64,000 bases of DNA, from assembly GCF_000317635.1 (NCBI RefSeq), contig NC_019779.1, positions 1,798,001 through 1,862,000 of the forward strand. The letters run 5' to 3'. The stretch comes from Halothece sp. PCC 7418 (lineage in GTDB: Bacteria > Cyanobacteriota > Cyanobacteriia > Cyanobacteriales > Rubidibacteraceae). A program made the position numbers and the translations under genes. The notes below the pieces were generated by a model. The model did not search any database, was not told the origin of the DNA, and saw only the letters and a list, made by a program, of their open reading frames with translations. Positions 8,903-18,439 of the stretch are shown in pieces. Positions within the stretch are counted from its first letter, which is position 1. The number at the start of each line of letters is the position of its first letter.

Positions 8903-9910
8903 TTACTGTAATTTTTCTTTAATCTCTGGTAACATTTCTTGAACACATCGGTAACCTTCTTTCATCAAAGCGTCTGCTTCATGAAAATCAAAAATACCGT
9001 ATTGAGACAAGCGAGGTTGTAATAAAATATCAGGTTGATGTACCTGTAAATTAATTTGTGTCACTTGCTGTTCCATAATATTAATCGCACTGCCAATGAC
9101 ATCAAAGATATTAGGAACTTTAGTTTCACTTTCCCTTTGATCAGGAAGCCAATTATTAACCTTGTCGGCTAAGGTTTCTTGGGCTGCTTCATAACGCAAC
9201 TTGAGATTGTTTAAAAACTCTAGTCTATGCTCTTGGTTTTGTGCATTGTTTTCTGTCTCTTCTTCTTCAGACGTTTTAATCTCAGACAGGAGTTCTTGAT
9301 TTTTGGCCTCAACTTCTGCTTCTATTGCTTCAAATTCAGGGTTTTCTGAATCGGGAATAGGATGGGGATGATTTAAGTTAATTGCAATGACAATATCACT
9401 TCCCATTTCCCGTACAACATCCACGGGAACTGGATTAATTACTCCACCATCGACTAAATACGTTTCGTCTTTATTGAAAGGGGTAAAAACACCTGGAATC
9501 GAAATACTCGCTCGCACCGCATCCACCATCAATCCTGTTTTTAAAATTACTGCTTTTTGGGTTAATAAATCAGTGGCGACGCAGTGAAACGGAATCTTCG
9601 TGTCTTCTAAATGACAATCGAGAACATGACTATAAATTAACTCATAAATTTTATCGCCATCCAACAACCCTCGCGTCGGAAACTCGACATCTAACAAAGA
9701 AACAATAATCTTCCAGTCGATTTCTTTAACAAAGGCTTCTAATTCTTGGAGTTGGTTCACTGCATAAATTCCACCAACAAACGCTCCAATACTCGTTCCT
9801 GCAAGATAATCAATCTCAATTCCTGCGGATTCCAAGGCGCGAATTGCACCAATATGTGCCCAACCTCTCGCACCACCACTTCCTAAGGCTAAACCCACTT
9901 TATTTTTCAT
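8903..9910 (-). CDS. Patatin-like phospholipase family protein
   Basis: This is a 335-residue serine lipid acyl hydrolase of the patatin/RssA-YlbK type. The oxyanion motif GSGGARGWAH, nucleophile elbow GTSIG (Ser about residue 42) and DGG catalytic aspartate motif (VDGGVINPVP) are all present. The middle (about residues 190-250) is an acidic, low-complexity helical stretch before a conserved C-terminal part. The start is the ATG at 9910 giving MKNKVGLALGSGG; an upstream TTG at 9931 is in frame but unlikely. It sits in a minus-strand run with MscS and the symporter. The natural substrate is unknown. Confidence 0.88.
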   Translation of the reverse strand: MKNKVGLALGSGGARGWAHIGAIRALESAGIEIDYLAGTSIGAFVGGIYAVNQLQELEAFVKEIDWKIIVSLLDVEFPTRGLLDGDKIYELIYSHVLDCHLEDTKIPFHCVATDLLTQKAVILKTGLMVDAVRASISIPGVFTPFNKDETYLVDGGVINPVPVDVVREMGSDIVIAINLNHPHPIPDSENPEFEAIEAEVEAKNQELLSEIKTSEEEETENNAQNQEHRLEFLNNLKLRYEAAQETLADKVNNWLPDQRESETKVPNIFDVIGSAINIMEQQVTQINLQVHQPDILLQPRLSQYGIFDFHEADALMKEGYRCVQEMLPEIKEKLQ

Positions 9911-9954
9911 TGTTATCTGTTTATAACACAAACAATGAGGTCATTATTCATGAT

Positions 9955-10809
9955 TCATTCTATTGTGTCAATTGGAGATAGCCCAGACGGATATTTAATC
10001 CCTTTTTCTTTGAACGCTTGCTTACTGCGACGGATTAAATCAGTTTGATAAATAAATTCGTCTCTGGCATCCATGGGATAAGATTTTAATTTGAAGTGAG
10101 TTCCCCATAACGCTTCCGAGACGACAACTGTAATCGGTAATTTCAGTTGCGTGTACTTGCTACTATAAGCTGCTTGATAAAGAAGATTAATGACTACCTC
10201 TAAATCAACATTATGGTCGCAATAAAAATCTGTAACCACTTGCGCTTCCAGTTGTCCGCTATTGCTATTAGAAATCGCTTCTGTGAGAATCTTACTATGG
10301 GGGATTGTAATCAGATTATCATCGGGCGTTTGAATCCGAATCCCTCTTAAACCAAAGTCAGTCACTTCTCCATACTCTTCTCCAATCTTAACGCGATCGC
10401 CCACGCGATAAGGGGCTTCAAATAAAGCGACAATTCCCGCAATAATGGCTGTTGTATAATCTTTGAAAGCAAAGCCTAAAGTAAGCGCGATCGTTCCCGT
10501 TAAGGCGAGTAAGTTCTGTCCAGACAAGTTTAAAAATAAATTCACTAAATAACTGACTGTAATAATTAAGACTAATCCTTTCCAGAAGGGAACCGATTGC
10601 TTAATTAGTAGCCGATACCGTCGAGGAACTTGTTCTGATGCCCATGTCGTTATAAACTGAATTGACACTAATAACCCATAACTAAGGAAAAGGGTGAAGA
10701 CGGTTGTCAGAACTTTTCCCCATGTCACATCAGTGAATAAATCTTCTGATAATTTCTGATTGCTCACTGACTGAGCAATGAGAGCAAAAGGAATCCATTC
10801 CACGATCAT
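9955..10809 (-). CDS. MscS-type mechanosensitive ion channel
   Basis: This 284-residue channel protein would release osmolytes under membrane tension. Three or four hydrophobic helices (about residues 1-20, 35-55, 70-95, 98-125) are followed by the MscS beta domain, with FKDYTTAIIAGIVALFEAPYRVGDRVKIGEEYGEV and a C-terminal alpha/beta domain. The pore-lining helix has the usual small residues (LTGTIALTLGFAFK). Its start overlaps the stop of the upstream gene at 10806-10809 (ATGA), implying coupled translation with an ATPase-like protein. This is a plausible osmotic-stress unit for a salt-exposed organism. Confidence 0.9.
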   Translation of the reverse strand: MIVEWIPFALIAQSVSNQKLSEDLFTDVTWGKVLTTVFTLFLSYGLLVSIQFITTWASEQVPRRYRLLIKQSVPFWKGLVLIITVSYLVNLFLNLSGQNLLALTGTIALTLGFAFKDYTTAIIAGIVALFEAPYRVGDRVKIGEEYGEVTDFGLRGIRIQTPDDNLITIPHSKILTEAISNSNSGQLEAQVVTDFYCDHNVDLEVVINLLYQAAYSSKYTQLKLPITVVVSEALWGTHFKLKSYPMDARDEFIYQTDLIRRSKQAFKEKGIKYPSGLSPIDTIE

Positions 10810-11933
10810 TCATCTTCTCCAATTAAAAAGTTATTTTGGCTCAATTCCTGTTTGATTTTCGGATAGTGGAGAGGAGTGACACTTAATAAACCGTTTCGCT
10901 GCTGAATTAAATCATCTCGCAATAACAGTTGAATTCTTCCTTGAATCTTCTCTTCCTTCACTCCTAAACTGAGTGCAAGAGATGAGCGCGTAATTTTCCC
11001 ATGAAGTAATAAAGAATGTAAGAGATACCGATCATCGGCTGATAAACTTGGTAGGTTGGGTAAACGAGGAGTGATCAACTTTAAACGGGGTCTTTCCTCT
11101 GCATTTTCGGTTAGGTCTTGGTCAAAGGACATCTGAATAGATTGTAACCATAATTGCTTTGCAATTTCACTTTCTCCCCTTGATAAAGAGCCTAAGGTTT
11201 CCCAAAAGAAAGAGGAGGGATTGGTTGTCTCCTCAGGAATAAAACTTTCAACCATCGGTTGTAACCATTGCTGGAGTTCATCGCTACTTAACTTAGGAAG
11301 ATTTTGGGTCGTTTCTAGATAAGCATTAAGTTGACAGACATAATCTAAAAAGATCCAAGACCAGTTATTACATCCTAACAACCAAAAGCAATCATCAGTC
11401 TGAACAATCTTTTCTCGTAACCAAATCATTCCTTCCCAGCCACTAATACATCGTAAAAAATACTGTTCTAAATCAGGAATGACAATCATTTTAAGATGGG
11501 ATTGACATAAGCTCTGAAAAACTATTGATTCACTCTTCTGTATGCTTCCTTCAATCGCCATTTTTAAATGTTGTTTCTTGGGATAAGAGTCGTGACGAAA
11601 GTTGTAATCAGAAAAGGGATAGACAACTTCCAATTCTGGGAATGGTTGTTGGGATAAACTCGCGACTATCAATTCAGTTAAGGGGCTAACGGGTGATCCT
11701 AAAATGACTAAATGATTCGCTGCTTCCTTGGCTTTCCATGCTTTTAAAGCCGATCTAACTTCTTTTTTCAGTACCGTTAAATAAGAGGAGGGATGAGGTA
11801 ACTCACTCATCAACTTTTCTAGTTCACTGATGACTCCCTCGGGAAGATCTTCCCAAGTGGGATTTCTCATTGGGGGATCGGCTTGGGAAAAAAAAGATTG
11901 TATGGCGTTTCTTAGTTTATTCAGGTACGTCAT
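10806..11933 (-). CDS. Degenerate ATPase-like protein with C-terminal winged helix, coupled to MscS
   Basis: I do not recognise a named family for this 375-residue protein. Three features stand out: a strand-loop resembling a degraded P-loop (LVILGSPVSPLTELIVASL, about residues 75-93), a hydrophobic strand ending in acidic residues (MIVIPDLEQYF) that could be Walker B-like, and FWLLGCNNWSWIFL, which looks like an AAA+ sensor 1 strand. The last ~80 residues (ADDRYLLHSLLLHGKITRSS...) read as a winged-helix domain. The arrangement recalls AAA+-wHTH proteins but without a clear catalytic Walker A lysine. The ATGA overlap with the MscS gene suggests the two proteins act together. Function unknown. 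Confidence 0.7.
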   Translation of the reverse strand: MTYLNKLRNAIQSFFSQADPPMRNPTWEDLPEGVISELEKLMSELPHPSSYLTVLKKEVRSALKAWKAKEAANHLVILGSPVSPLTELIVASLSQQPFPELEVVYPFSDYNFRHDSYPKKQHLKMAIEGSIQKSESIVFQSLCQSHLKMIVIPDLEQYFLRCISGWEGMIWLREKIVQTDDCFWLLGCNNWSWIFLDYVCQLNAYLETTQNLPKLSSDELQQWLQPMVESFIPEETTNPSSFFWETLGSLSRGESEIAKQLWLQSIQMSFDQDLTENAEERPRLKLITPRLPNLPSLSADDRYLLHSLLLHGKITRSSLALSLGVKEEKIQGRIQLLLRDDLIQQRNGLLSVTPLHYPKIKQELSQNNFLIGEDE

Positions 11934-12340
11934 GTCAGTCGATGGATGTTATTGGTTGATGATTATTGCTGATTTGGAAAGTCATCAAAAAACAAAAATT
12001 ATGACTCGCGCGATCGCGCTTAAGAAACTCCTCAATCAGGCATTTTTTTGTTTTTAATTATCCCTTGACTTCCTGATCCTGTTTTGATAAGGTAGTACCA
12101 TAATGGGAAGTGTTGCCAAAAATAATTTTCTTAACAATTGAGGAGAAACAAAAAACAGTATAACCTGCTTTCAGCAAGGAATCCAGATGATGAACTTTCA
12201 TTTTGACTCCCGCAGCTTAATATACTTTCATCACGAAAAAGAAACAGCAACGCACTAATTTTTTCAATCGTGGTTAAAGATGGTTTGAACTCGCCCCAAC
12301 TTATGATTAACTGAGAAAGGACTCGGTTTAAGTTGGCGCA
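11934..12340. other. Intergenic region before hisZ
   Basis: This stretch separates the minus-strand MscS cluster from plus-strand hisZ. It holds one HIP1 site near 12010 and mostly AT-rich sequence. A 23-codon reading frame at 12187-12258 follows a weak AAGGA, but nothing else supports it. Promoters for both directions are expected here; I could not pick convincing -35/-10 boxes. Confidence 0.5.
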
Positions 12341-13567
12341 ATGACCTCAACATTTATGCTTCATCAAGCTCCTGCTGGTGCAAGAGACTGGCTTCCTGTA
12401 GAAGTAACCCAAAAGCGATGGCTTTCGCAAAACCTGGAAGCAGTATTTTCCCAGTGGGGATATCAACAAATTATTACTTCTACCCTCGAATGGGTGGAGA
12501 TGCTTACCGCAGGGGGGGCGATTGAACCCTCAACAGTGATTCAACTCCAGGATGGAAGCGATGAACCCTTGGGGTTACGTCCAGAGTTTACCGCTTCCAT
12601 CGCGCGGGCTGTTGTTACCCGCATGGAACGGACGGCGTATCCGCAACGGTTGTTTTATAACGGTAATGTGTTTCGCTCTTCCCAAGGGCATCATGGGGAA
12701 CAAGTAGAATCCTATCAAGCGGGTGTCGAACTCATTGGCGCAAGGGGTGTTCTCGCCGACAGTGAAATTATTTTATTACTTCGCGATTGTTTGGAACAGG
12801 TGGGAATAGAACAGTGGCATTTAGTCTTAGGAGAAGCAGGATTAACGCGATCGCTGCTCGAACCCTTTCCCGAACAAGTGAGATCCGATGTTCGCTATTG
12901 TATTGCGAATTTAGATCGGGTCGGTTTAGAAAAGTTACCGTTAACTGAGGAATTAAGAGAACGAGCCTTACTCTTATTTGACTTGAGAGGAAACCCCGAA
13001 ACGGTATTAGAAAAAGTCTCGCAGTTCGATTTAGATGAAACTGGAAAGACCATTGTCACGAAGCTGCGATCGCTGCTGGAATTATTAACGGAAACCGCCT
13101 CTTTTTCCCTCACCTTAGATTTAAGTTTATTACAAACCATTGACTACTACACGGGAATCGTTTTTAAAGTGGTTGCCCAAACCGAAAGAGAAACCTGTAT
13201 CATCGGACAAGGGGGACGTTACGACCAACTGTTAGGACTCTATCATCCCCAAAAGGAAACCCGCCCTGGGGTTGGTTTTGCGCTGAATTTAGAAGCCTTA
13301 CAAACTTGTTTACTCCGACAGAAAAAGCTCCCCGAAACCACTCCAGCTAGTGATTGGTTAGTGATTCCTGAAAATACAAAAGCGCAAGTTTCTGCCTTAA
13401 ATTACGCCCAAAAATTACGGAAAGAAGATCCTTCGTTACGAGTTGAATTAGCCTTAGCAGAAGGGGCTGTGGATAACATGAGAAACTATGCTCAAAAAAA
13501 GGGAATTAATCGCATTGCTTGGTTAAAAGCCGATGGGAGTGCAACGGTGGAAGAATTAGAAACATGA
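12341..13567 (+). CDS. hisZ: ATP phosphoribosyltransferase regulatory subunit
   Basis: HisZ is the histidyl-tRNA-synthetase paralogue that partners the short HisG to start histidine biosynthesis and confers feedback control. This 408-residue protein has class II synthetase-like motifs: PAGARDWLP near the N-terminus, LGLRPEFTASIARAVVTR (motif 2 region), FRSSQGHHGEQVESYQAGVE, and later YYTGIVFKV and GGRYDQLLG. It lacks the anticodon-binding region expected of true HisRS and diverges at the histidine-binding motif, which supports HisZ over HisS. Its TGA overlaps the murG ATG by four bases (13564-13567). Confidence 0.93.
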   Translation: MTSTFMLHQAPAGARDWLPVEVTQKRWLSQNLEAVFSQWGYQQIITSTLEWVEMLTAGGAIEPSTVIQLQDGSDEPLGLRPEFTASIARAVVTRMERTAYPQRLFYNGNVFRSSQGHHGEQVESYQAGVELIGARGVLADSEIILLLRDCLEQVGIEQWHLVLGEAGLTRSLLEPFPEQVRSDVRYCIANLDRVGLEKLPLTEELRERALLLFDLRGNPETVLEKVSQFDLDETGKTIVTKLRSLLELLTETASFSLTLDLSLLQTIDYYTGIVFKVVAQTERETCIIGQGGRYDQLLGLYHPQKETRPGVGFALNLEALQTCLLRQKKLPETTPASDWLVIPENTKAQVSALNYAQKLRKEDPSLRVELALAEGAVDNMRNYAQKKGINRIAWLKADGSATVEELET

Positions 13568-14622
13568 GCAAGAAACCGAATATTTTAATTGCAGCCAGTG
13601 GTACGGGCGGACATTTATTTCCCGCTCTCGCGGTTGCCGAAGAATTAACGGATTACAATATTCAATGGTTGGGTGTTCCTAATCGTTTAGAAACGAAACT
13701 AGTTCCCGCTTGCTATCCCCTGACAACGATCAGTATTGAAGGGATGAAGAAGCGCTTAGCCCTCGGAACAATTGGGGTTTCTTTTCGGCTTCCCCCTGCG
13801 GTGACAAAAGTGCTTTCTCTGATGCGAAAACACCAGATTAAAGCCGTCTTTACCACGGGGGGGTATATCTCCGCCCCAGCAATTATTGCAGCCCGTATTC
13901 GGGGCATTCCTGTTATTATTCATGAATCAAACGCCATCCCCGGAAAAGTCACCCGTTGGTTTGCGAGTTGGTGTCATACTGTTGCTTTAGGCTTTCCCAG
14001 TGCAGAACAATTTTTTCCCCGTCAGCGCAGCATTTGGGTGAGTACGCCAGTCCGCAAAGCCTTTCATTCTCCTCAACCGCTCGACTTACCGATTCCAGAA
14101 AATGCACCGTTAATTGTTGTTCTCGGTGGGTCACAAGGGGCTGTTGCGGTGAATCAACTGGTGCGGGAGAGTGCTAAGGGGTGGTTAGATGCGGGTGCCG
14201 TGATTGTTCATTTAACCGGAGAGCGCGATCGCGAGGTCAATAGTTTTCAACATCCCCAATACTACACCTTTCCCTTCTACGATAATATGGCAGGACTCTT
14301 ACAACGGGCAACCCTTGCCATTAGTCGTGCGGGTGCAGGGACATTAACAGAATTAGCAATTACGGGAACCCCGTCGCTTCTCATTCCCTATCCCTACGCA
14401 GCCGAAGATCATCAAGCCTACAACGCCCAAACCTTTGTCGATGCAGGTGCAGCGGTGTGCTATCGCCAAGCAGACTTAACCCCCGAACTGCTGAAAAAAA
14501 CCGTTAGACAATGGCTAGCCTCTCCCGAAACCCTGAATAAAATGCGAGAGAGTGCGAAAACCCTCGCCGTAAAAGATAGCGCGGGACAAATAGCCGAGAT
14601 GATTCGTCAAGCTGCTACTTGA
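13564..14622 (+). CDS. murG: UDP-GlcNAc:lipid I N-acetylglucosamine transferase
   Basis: MurG makes lipid II on the cytoplasmic face of the membrane for peptidoglycan synthesis. The 352-residue protein shows the glycine-rich N-terminal loop ASGTGGHLFPALAVAEEL, GGYISAPAIIAA, HESNAIPGKVTRWFA, GGSQGAVAVN at the domain junction and the UDP-GlcNAc site SRAGAGTLTELAITGTPSLL...PYAAEDHQAYNA. The start is set by the ATG overlapping the hisZ stop (ATGA); an in-frame upstream start at 13519 would only add sequence inside hisZ. The 3' end overlaps the convergent acyP gene by 16 bp. Confidence 0.96.
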   Translation: MSKKPNILIAASGTGGHLFPALAVAEELTDYNIQWLGVPNRLETKLVPACYPLTTISIEGMKKRLALGTIGVSFRLPPAVTKVLSLMRKHQIKAVFTTGGYISAPAIIAARIRGIPVIIHESNAIPGKVTRWFASWCHTVALGFPSAEQFFPRQRSIWVSTPVRKAFHSPQPLDLPIPENAPLIVVLGGSQGAVAVNQLVRESAKGWLDAGAVIVHLTGERDREVNSFQHPQYYTFPFYDNMAGLLQRATLAISRAGAGTLTELAITGTPSLLIPYPYAAEDHQAYNAQTFVDAGAAVCYRQADLTPELLKKTVRQWLASPETLNKMRESAKTLAVKDSAGQIAEMIRQAAT

Positions 14623-14876
14623 AACTGAGAAAACCCTTCTGGGGTTTCATACTCCACCTGAACATCTCTAACCACCGCTGCGGGTGGTCCCTGATGACAC
14701 CATTGAATCATTTGATCCACTGCTTTTGGTTCCCCTTCAAAAACCGCTTCCACACTGCCATCAAAGACATTTCTCACCCAGCCTTTAATGCCTAATTTCA
14801 CCGCTTCACTTTGGGTGGAAAGTCGATAACCGACTCCCTGCACTTTTCCAGAAATATAAACATGAGCGCGAACCAT
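14607..14876 (-). CDS. acyP: Acylphosphatase
   Basis: This is a small cytosolic enzyme of 89 residues that hydrolyses acyl phosphates. The signature KVQGVGYR (phosphate cradle with catalytic Arg, about residues 11-18) and GIKGWVRNVFDGSVEAVFEG (catalytic Asn) are both present, and the length is normal. It is convergent with murG and overlaps its end by 16 bp, so both stops lie within the other gene's terminal codons. Substrate in vivo is unknown, as for the family. Confidence 0.95.
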   Translation of the reverse strand: MVRAHVYISGKVQGVGYRLSTQSEAVKLGIKGWVRNVFDGSVEAVFEGEPKAVDQMIQWCHQGPPAAVVRDVQVEYETPEGFSQFQVAA

Positions 14877-14948
14877 AGAACTATAATTTTGAATTCAACA
14901 ATTGCTCTAAAATAAAAGAGCTTTCGCCTGTATTATGCCCGACAACCC

Positions 14949-15914
14949 ATGATTGAGTCACTCCCTAAACTGGCTGAAATTTTAGCAACTACGCCACTGG
15001 CTAACCAACAACTAGCAGAAATTGAAATTTTAGACACTGGAGAAAACGCTTTTGTTGTGGAAGTGAACTCAGCAAACGCCCTAGAATCTTGGCAGATTCT
15101 GCAAGACTTAAAAACGAGTATTGGTCGAGCACCGGTTCTTGTAGCAGAATTTGAAACAGGGAAGAATTGGCAACAGTCGGTTAAAAAGAGTCAGACGGAA
15201 ATTTTCTCACGATTTCCCTATGAATTTGAGCTTAATAACTCCCGCCACACGGATCAAGAAATATCACCTCAAGCCATCATTAATCGCGCCAAAACCCTAG
15301 ACTTAGCATCAGTTTTGGAGTCATATTTGCAACGAGAAGAAGCCTATTCTTCCTCCGAACAATTGCAAGAAGAGATTGAACGAGAAGTCGATTTCACGCA
15401 GCAGAATTATGGCATTGCGCCCACGGTTTCGGAAGTCGTTAACGCACTACAAGATCAAGAACAAACCCTGATTCAAATCGAATCTTTCTTATTTCACTGG
15501 GAAAACAACCACATTGAAGCTAGCCAATTAGAAGCCTCTGTTTATCTAGACTATTTAGACTGGTACGAACCCAATTGCGGTTTGGGAATAATTCTTCTCC
15601 CCACCCTCAACAATTGGGAAAGCCTTGCTTATCTTAGCTTTTTTGGGGCGGAAGGCTTTGGGGAAGCAGAAAAAATGATGACCGTTCTCCAATCTTGGCA
15701 ACAGCGCTTTGGCGCAGAACTAGTCGCGCATTATGGGACAATACTTCAGTTTGTGGTGCAATACCGACCTTCCACTTTAGAAACCGCATTTCAACTGGCT
15801 TGGGAACAATATATGATTGCCCCTTGTACTCTTGAACTACCTGGCATTACACTACGAGAACACGCTAGGGCGTTACTGCAAACGCAACGCTGGTTTCTCC
15901 ACGAACGTCCTTAA
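14949..15914 (+). CDS. DUF4253 domain protein
   Basis: This 321-residue protein is soluble and has no signal peptide. The C-terminal ~110 residues, from about WESLAYLSFFGAEGFGEAEKMM through WQQRFGAELVAHYGTILQFVV and AWEQYMIAPCTLELPG, match the DUF4253 pattern. The N-terminal half is not recognised and includes an acidic helical stretch (LQREEAYSSSEQLQEEIEREV). DUF4253 proteins are often thought to be immunity or cell-contact related, but that is loose. It stands alone, in the opposite direction to acyP. Confidence 0.75.
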   Translation: MIESLPKLAEILATTPLANQQLAEIEILDTGENAFVVEVNSANALESWQILQDLKTSIGRAPVLVAEFETGKNWQQSVKKSQTEIFSRFPYEFELNNSRHTDQEISPQAIINRAKTLDLASVLESYLQREEAYSSSEQLQEEIEREVDFTQQNYGIAPTVSEVVNALQDQEQTLIQIESFLFHWENNHIEASQLEASVYLDYLDWYEPNCGLGIILLPTLNNWESLAYLSFFGAEGFGEAEKMMTVLQSWQQRFGAELVAHYGTILQFVVQYRPSTLETAFQLAWEQYMIAPCTLELPGITLREHARALLQTQRWFLHERP

Positions 15915-16297
15915 AACAGTAAAATATTCCTGATTCTGCCTTCGTAAGTTAACCGTCAAAAACTCAAGTCTATTCTGCTGAATGTGTGCTTTTAAACTAT
16001 TATCGGAAATTATTGCTATCTTAGCTTATCCATAATTCCCATCGCAGCTTTGGGGATTGATTAGCCCCAACTACTGTAATCGGAAATTATTATTCTATTT
16101 CTATAGATACATCACAGCTTGTAAACTAATTTTAGATATAGTTAGGTGGTTTAGTTTTGTGTTAGTGGTTAAATAAAAGTATCCTATAAACATCATTACT
16201 CTCACTTCGTTTTCATAAACATACCCTCTTATCCTTGTGATAATAGAGTTTTACACAACCTGTGTCAGCAATGGGAACTATCGTAGATGGGACTAAA
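15915..16297. other. AT-rich intergenic region
   Basis: No gene was seen. The sequence ATCGGAAATTATT occurs twice (near 16002 and 16079), about 77 bp apart, in otherwise unremarkable AT-rich DNA. This marks the transition from core genes into the accessory patch. Confidence 0.5.
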
Positions 16298-17509
16298 TTA
16301 TGGCTTTTTATCACTTGTATAGTTGTTTTCATTAATTCTCTGTTGAATTGAATCTATTTGAGGATTAATTTTAGAACCATTTTGATGAAGTATAAAATCA
16401 TTAAAATACAAATGAATACACTTATCAATTTTTTTGTAAATAACGAATACCTCACCTCCATTATTTGTTATACTTTCTAACTCTTTTTGAGTAATATCGT
16501 TAATTTTGGCACAGCCAACAACATAATTAAGCTCCTGCTTAATATTGATATTTATAATTATATACTGATTATCTGGTATAATACTAATTGTTACTGCATA
16601 TGGTACTCCTAATAAATATTCTAATGAATAATGGGAATAATAAAATGTTCTGTTACATAAAAATGTATTGTTATAAAGGAGTTCGGCGTCTTCACTATTA
16701 TCACGATCCCATAAGACTTTGTATAGTTTATTAATAGATTCTGTATTCAGAATCTTATCTCCAAAAAGACAATGTGATATTCCAATACTTACTTTAGCTA
16801 AAAACCTTTTATCATGATATAAATCATGTTGAAGATTGTTTTCTATTTCCCCATTTTTTACTATACTATGGAAGTAATTTTTTCGTTTTTCGTCTAATTG
16901 ATCTGGTTCTGAAAATCCTAATTGTTCAAGTAAAACATAGGCTGCATCAGACTCTTTATCAAAATCATGACATAAAACTTTCTTAACTGGTTTATCTCGA
17001 AATGCTTCTTTTATAGTCATTAATAACTTATTAGCATTATCCGAACTCTCAGAATAACTATGCGGTAAAACAAAATATGCTCTTGTATCTATTTTTTTAG
17101 ATTTAACTTTGATTGGATCGCCTCCACAGTAAGCTTCAAAGCGAGAATCGTCAGGACGTATCCAAAAAACACCTAGTCCTAATGTTCCTATCCAGTATTC
17201 GCAAATTTCTTCCTCTTTTATTTCTGGAGGTGATAGTTTTGACTTACCCAAACATGACAATGGTTCTGCATAATATTTGGATTGATTCAGTAATGCTAAA
17301 TCACATTCTATAAGAAAATTATGAACAAAAAAGTTTTTTTCAAATGCACCATCTACAAATAACCCAAGAATGTTATTACAACGTTGGCATACATCATAAC
17401 TTTTTAAGTTATCGGGTAATTGACTACCTCCTAATGAATATGGAATGATATGTTCAAGACTAAAATCAGATTTATTTTTTGTTTTTCTGCAATAAATACA
17501 CTCTTTCAT
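16298..17509 (-). CDS. HNH endonuclease domain protein
   Basis: The N-terminus of this 403-residue protein reads as an HNH module with zinc-binding cysteine pairs: CIYC near residue 4, then SLEHIIPYSLGGS (His-containing catalytic part), then VCQRCNN. The remaining ~340 residues are not recognised and appear to be a mixed alpha/beta target-recognition or effector region. The DNA is clearly more AT-rich than the flanking core genes and carries no HIP1 site, consistent with lateral transfer. A restriction or phage-defence nuclease is possible, but there is no partner gene to support it. The start at 17509 (MKECIYC) fits the domain boundary. Confidence 0.7.
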   Translation of the reverse strand: MKECIYCRKTKNKSDFSLEHIIPYSLGGSQLPDNLKSYDVCQRCNNILGLFVDGAFEKNFFVHNFLIECDLALLNQSKYYAEPLSCLGKSKLSPPEIKEEEICEYWIGTLGLGVFWIRPDDSRFEAYCGGDPIKVKSKKIDTRAYFVLPHSYSESSDNANKLLMTIKEAFRDKPVKKVLCHDFDKESDAAYVLLEQLGFSEPDQLDEKRKNYFHSIVKNGEIENNLQHDLYHDKRFLAKVSIGISHCLFGDKILNTESINKLYKVLWDRDNSEDAELLYNNTFLCNRTFYYSHYSLEYLLGVPYAVTISIIPDNQYIIININIKQELNYVVGCAKINDITQKELESITNNGGEVFVIYKKIDKCIHLYFNDFILHQNGSKINPQIDSIQQRINENNYTSDKKP

Positions 17510-17897
17510 ATCGAAAATAATATGATTGAAATCTTATCAACTTGATCAGGATTATAACTTAGTTTTAGGTTTAGTTATTCTACATCGTAAAATTACGGTT
17601 TCCCGATCTTGAAGCCCTAATCACTCCTCGGATACCAGAGATTTCGAGTTATCTTTACTTCCATCTATGCGCGATCGCGCTCTTCTTTCAATCAAGTTAA
17701 CCTATTCCCCAGAACCGGGAGTTTTTTGGTATAAACAAGAGTTGCCTATGCCAATGAATTATCGAATAGGTTGGCTTGGGTAAGAAGATTGACTACTTTC
17801 TGGGCTGTGGAATCACACATACTAAGGATAATAAGAACACAACCCCTTGGAAAGTTGTTACCTGCTATTTTGATAGGACAGCTAGACGAAAACTTTT
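17510..17897. other. Intergenic region with possible gene debris
   Basis: This holds one HIP1 site (about 17671) and a short open stretch of some 60 codons ending near 17784 that looks protein-like but was not recognised. No clear gene start, promoter or repeat was seen. Confidence 0.4.
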
Positions 17898-18257
17898 ATG
17901 TTAATTAGATATGATGGGCAATCAAAAGCAGCTTACATTAGGCTTTTGGACTCTGAAGTAATCGAGTCCGAAGAAGTGGCGCCCGGTGTTGTTTATGATT
18001 TTAATATTGAAGATAGGGTGAGAGGGATTGAGTTTTATCGGTTAGACTCCCTCTCTAAGGAAGTTTTCTCCAGTCTAGAGTTGCCTATACATCCTCAAGA
18101 AAAAGAAATTTTAGATCAGTGCTTATTTTCCGACTTCAACAAAAGATCATCGGTTTTTACGGTGCGCGTTGACAAAACAAGCAAAGGAGATTTTGTGCCT
18201 CACACTTCTGAGGATACTACTCCAAGCCAACTTCCTAGCAAACTTGAGATGTCTTGA
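17898..18257 (+). CDS. DUF2283 family protein
   Basis: This is a 119-residue protein. The first ~65 residues have the DUF2283 pattern: a strand MLIRYDGQSKAAYIRL, then VAPGVVYDFN and RGIEFY. The rest is a polar, probably disordered tail that is longer than usual for the family, which normally ends near residue 70-80. The family is often found next to toxin-antitoxin-like genes, but none is adjacent here. Function unknown. Confidence 0.7.
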   Translation: MLIRYDGQSKAAYIRLLDSEVIESEEVAPGVVYDFNIEDRVRGIEFYRLDSLSKEVFSSLELPIHPQEKEILDQCLFSDFNKRSSVFTVRVDKTSKGDFVPHTSEDTTPSQLPSKLEMS

Positions 18258-18439
18258 TCAAGCTAAAAGGTGGCTAAACAATTAAAGCCTTTTAATTTAG
18301 CAGTATAACCCGATCGCGCAACCTGCAAAATTAAACGACACCGCGCCATCTAATAACGGTTATATTGATTGGGCAATTGTTTAAAAAGTGGTCAGTTTCG
18401 TGACTGATGCAATCCTGCTAAGATTTCAAAGATTAATAG

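Noticed and set aside
12187-12258. 23-codon reading frame before hisZ
   Set aside because: Short, no hydrophobic or recognisable content and only a weak ribosome site; chance is more likely.
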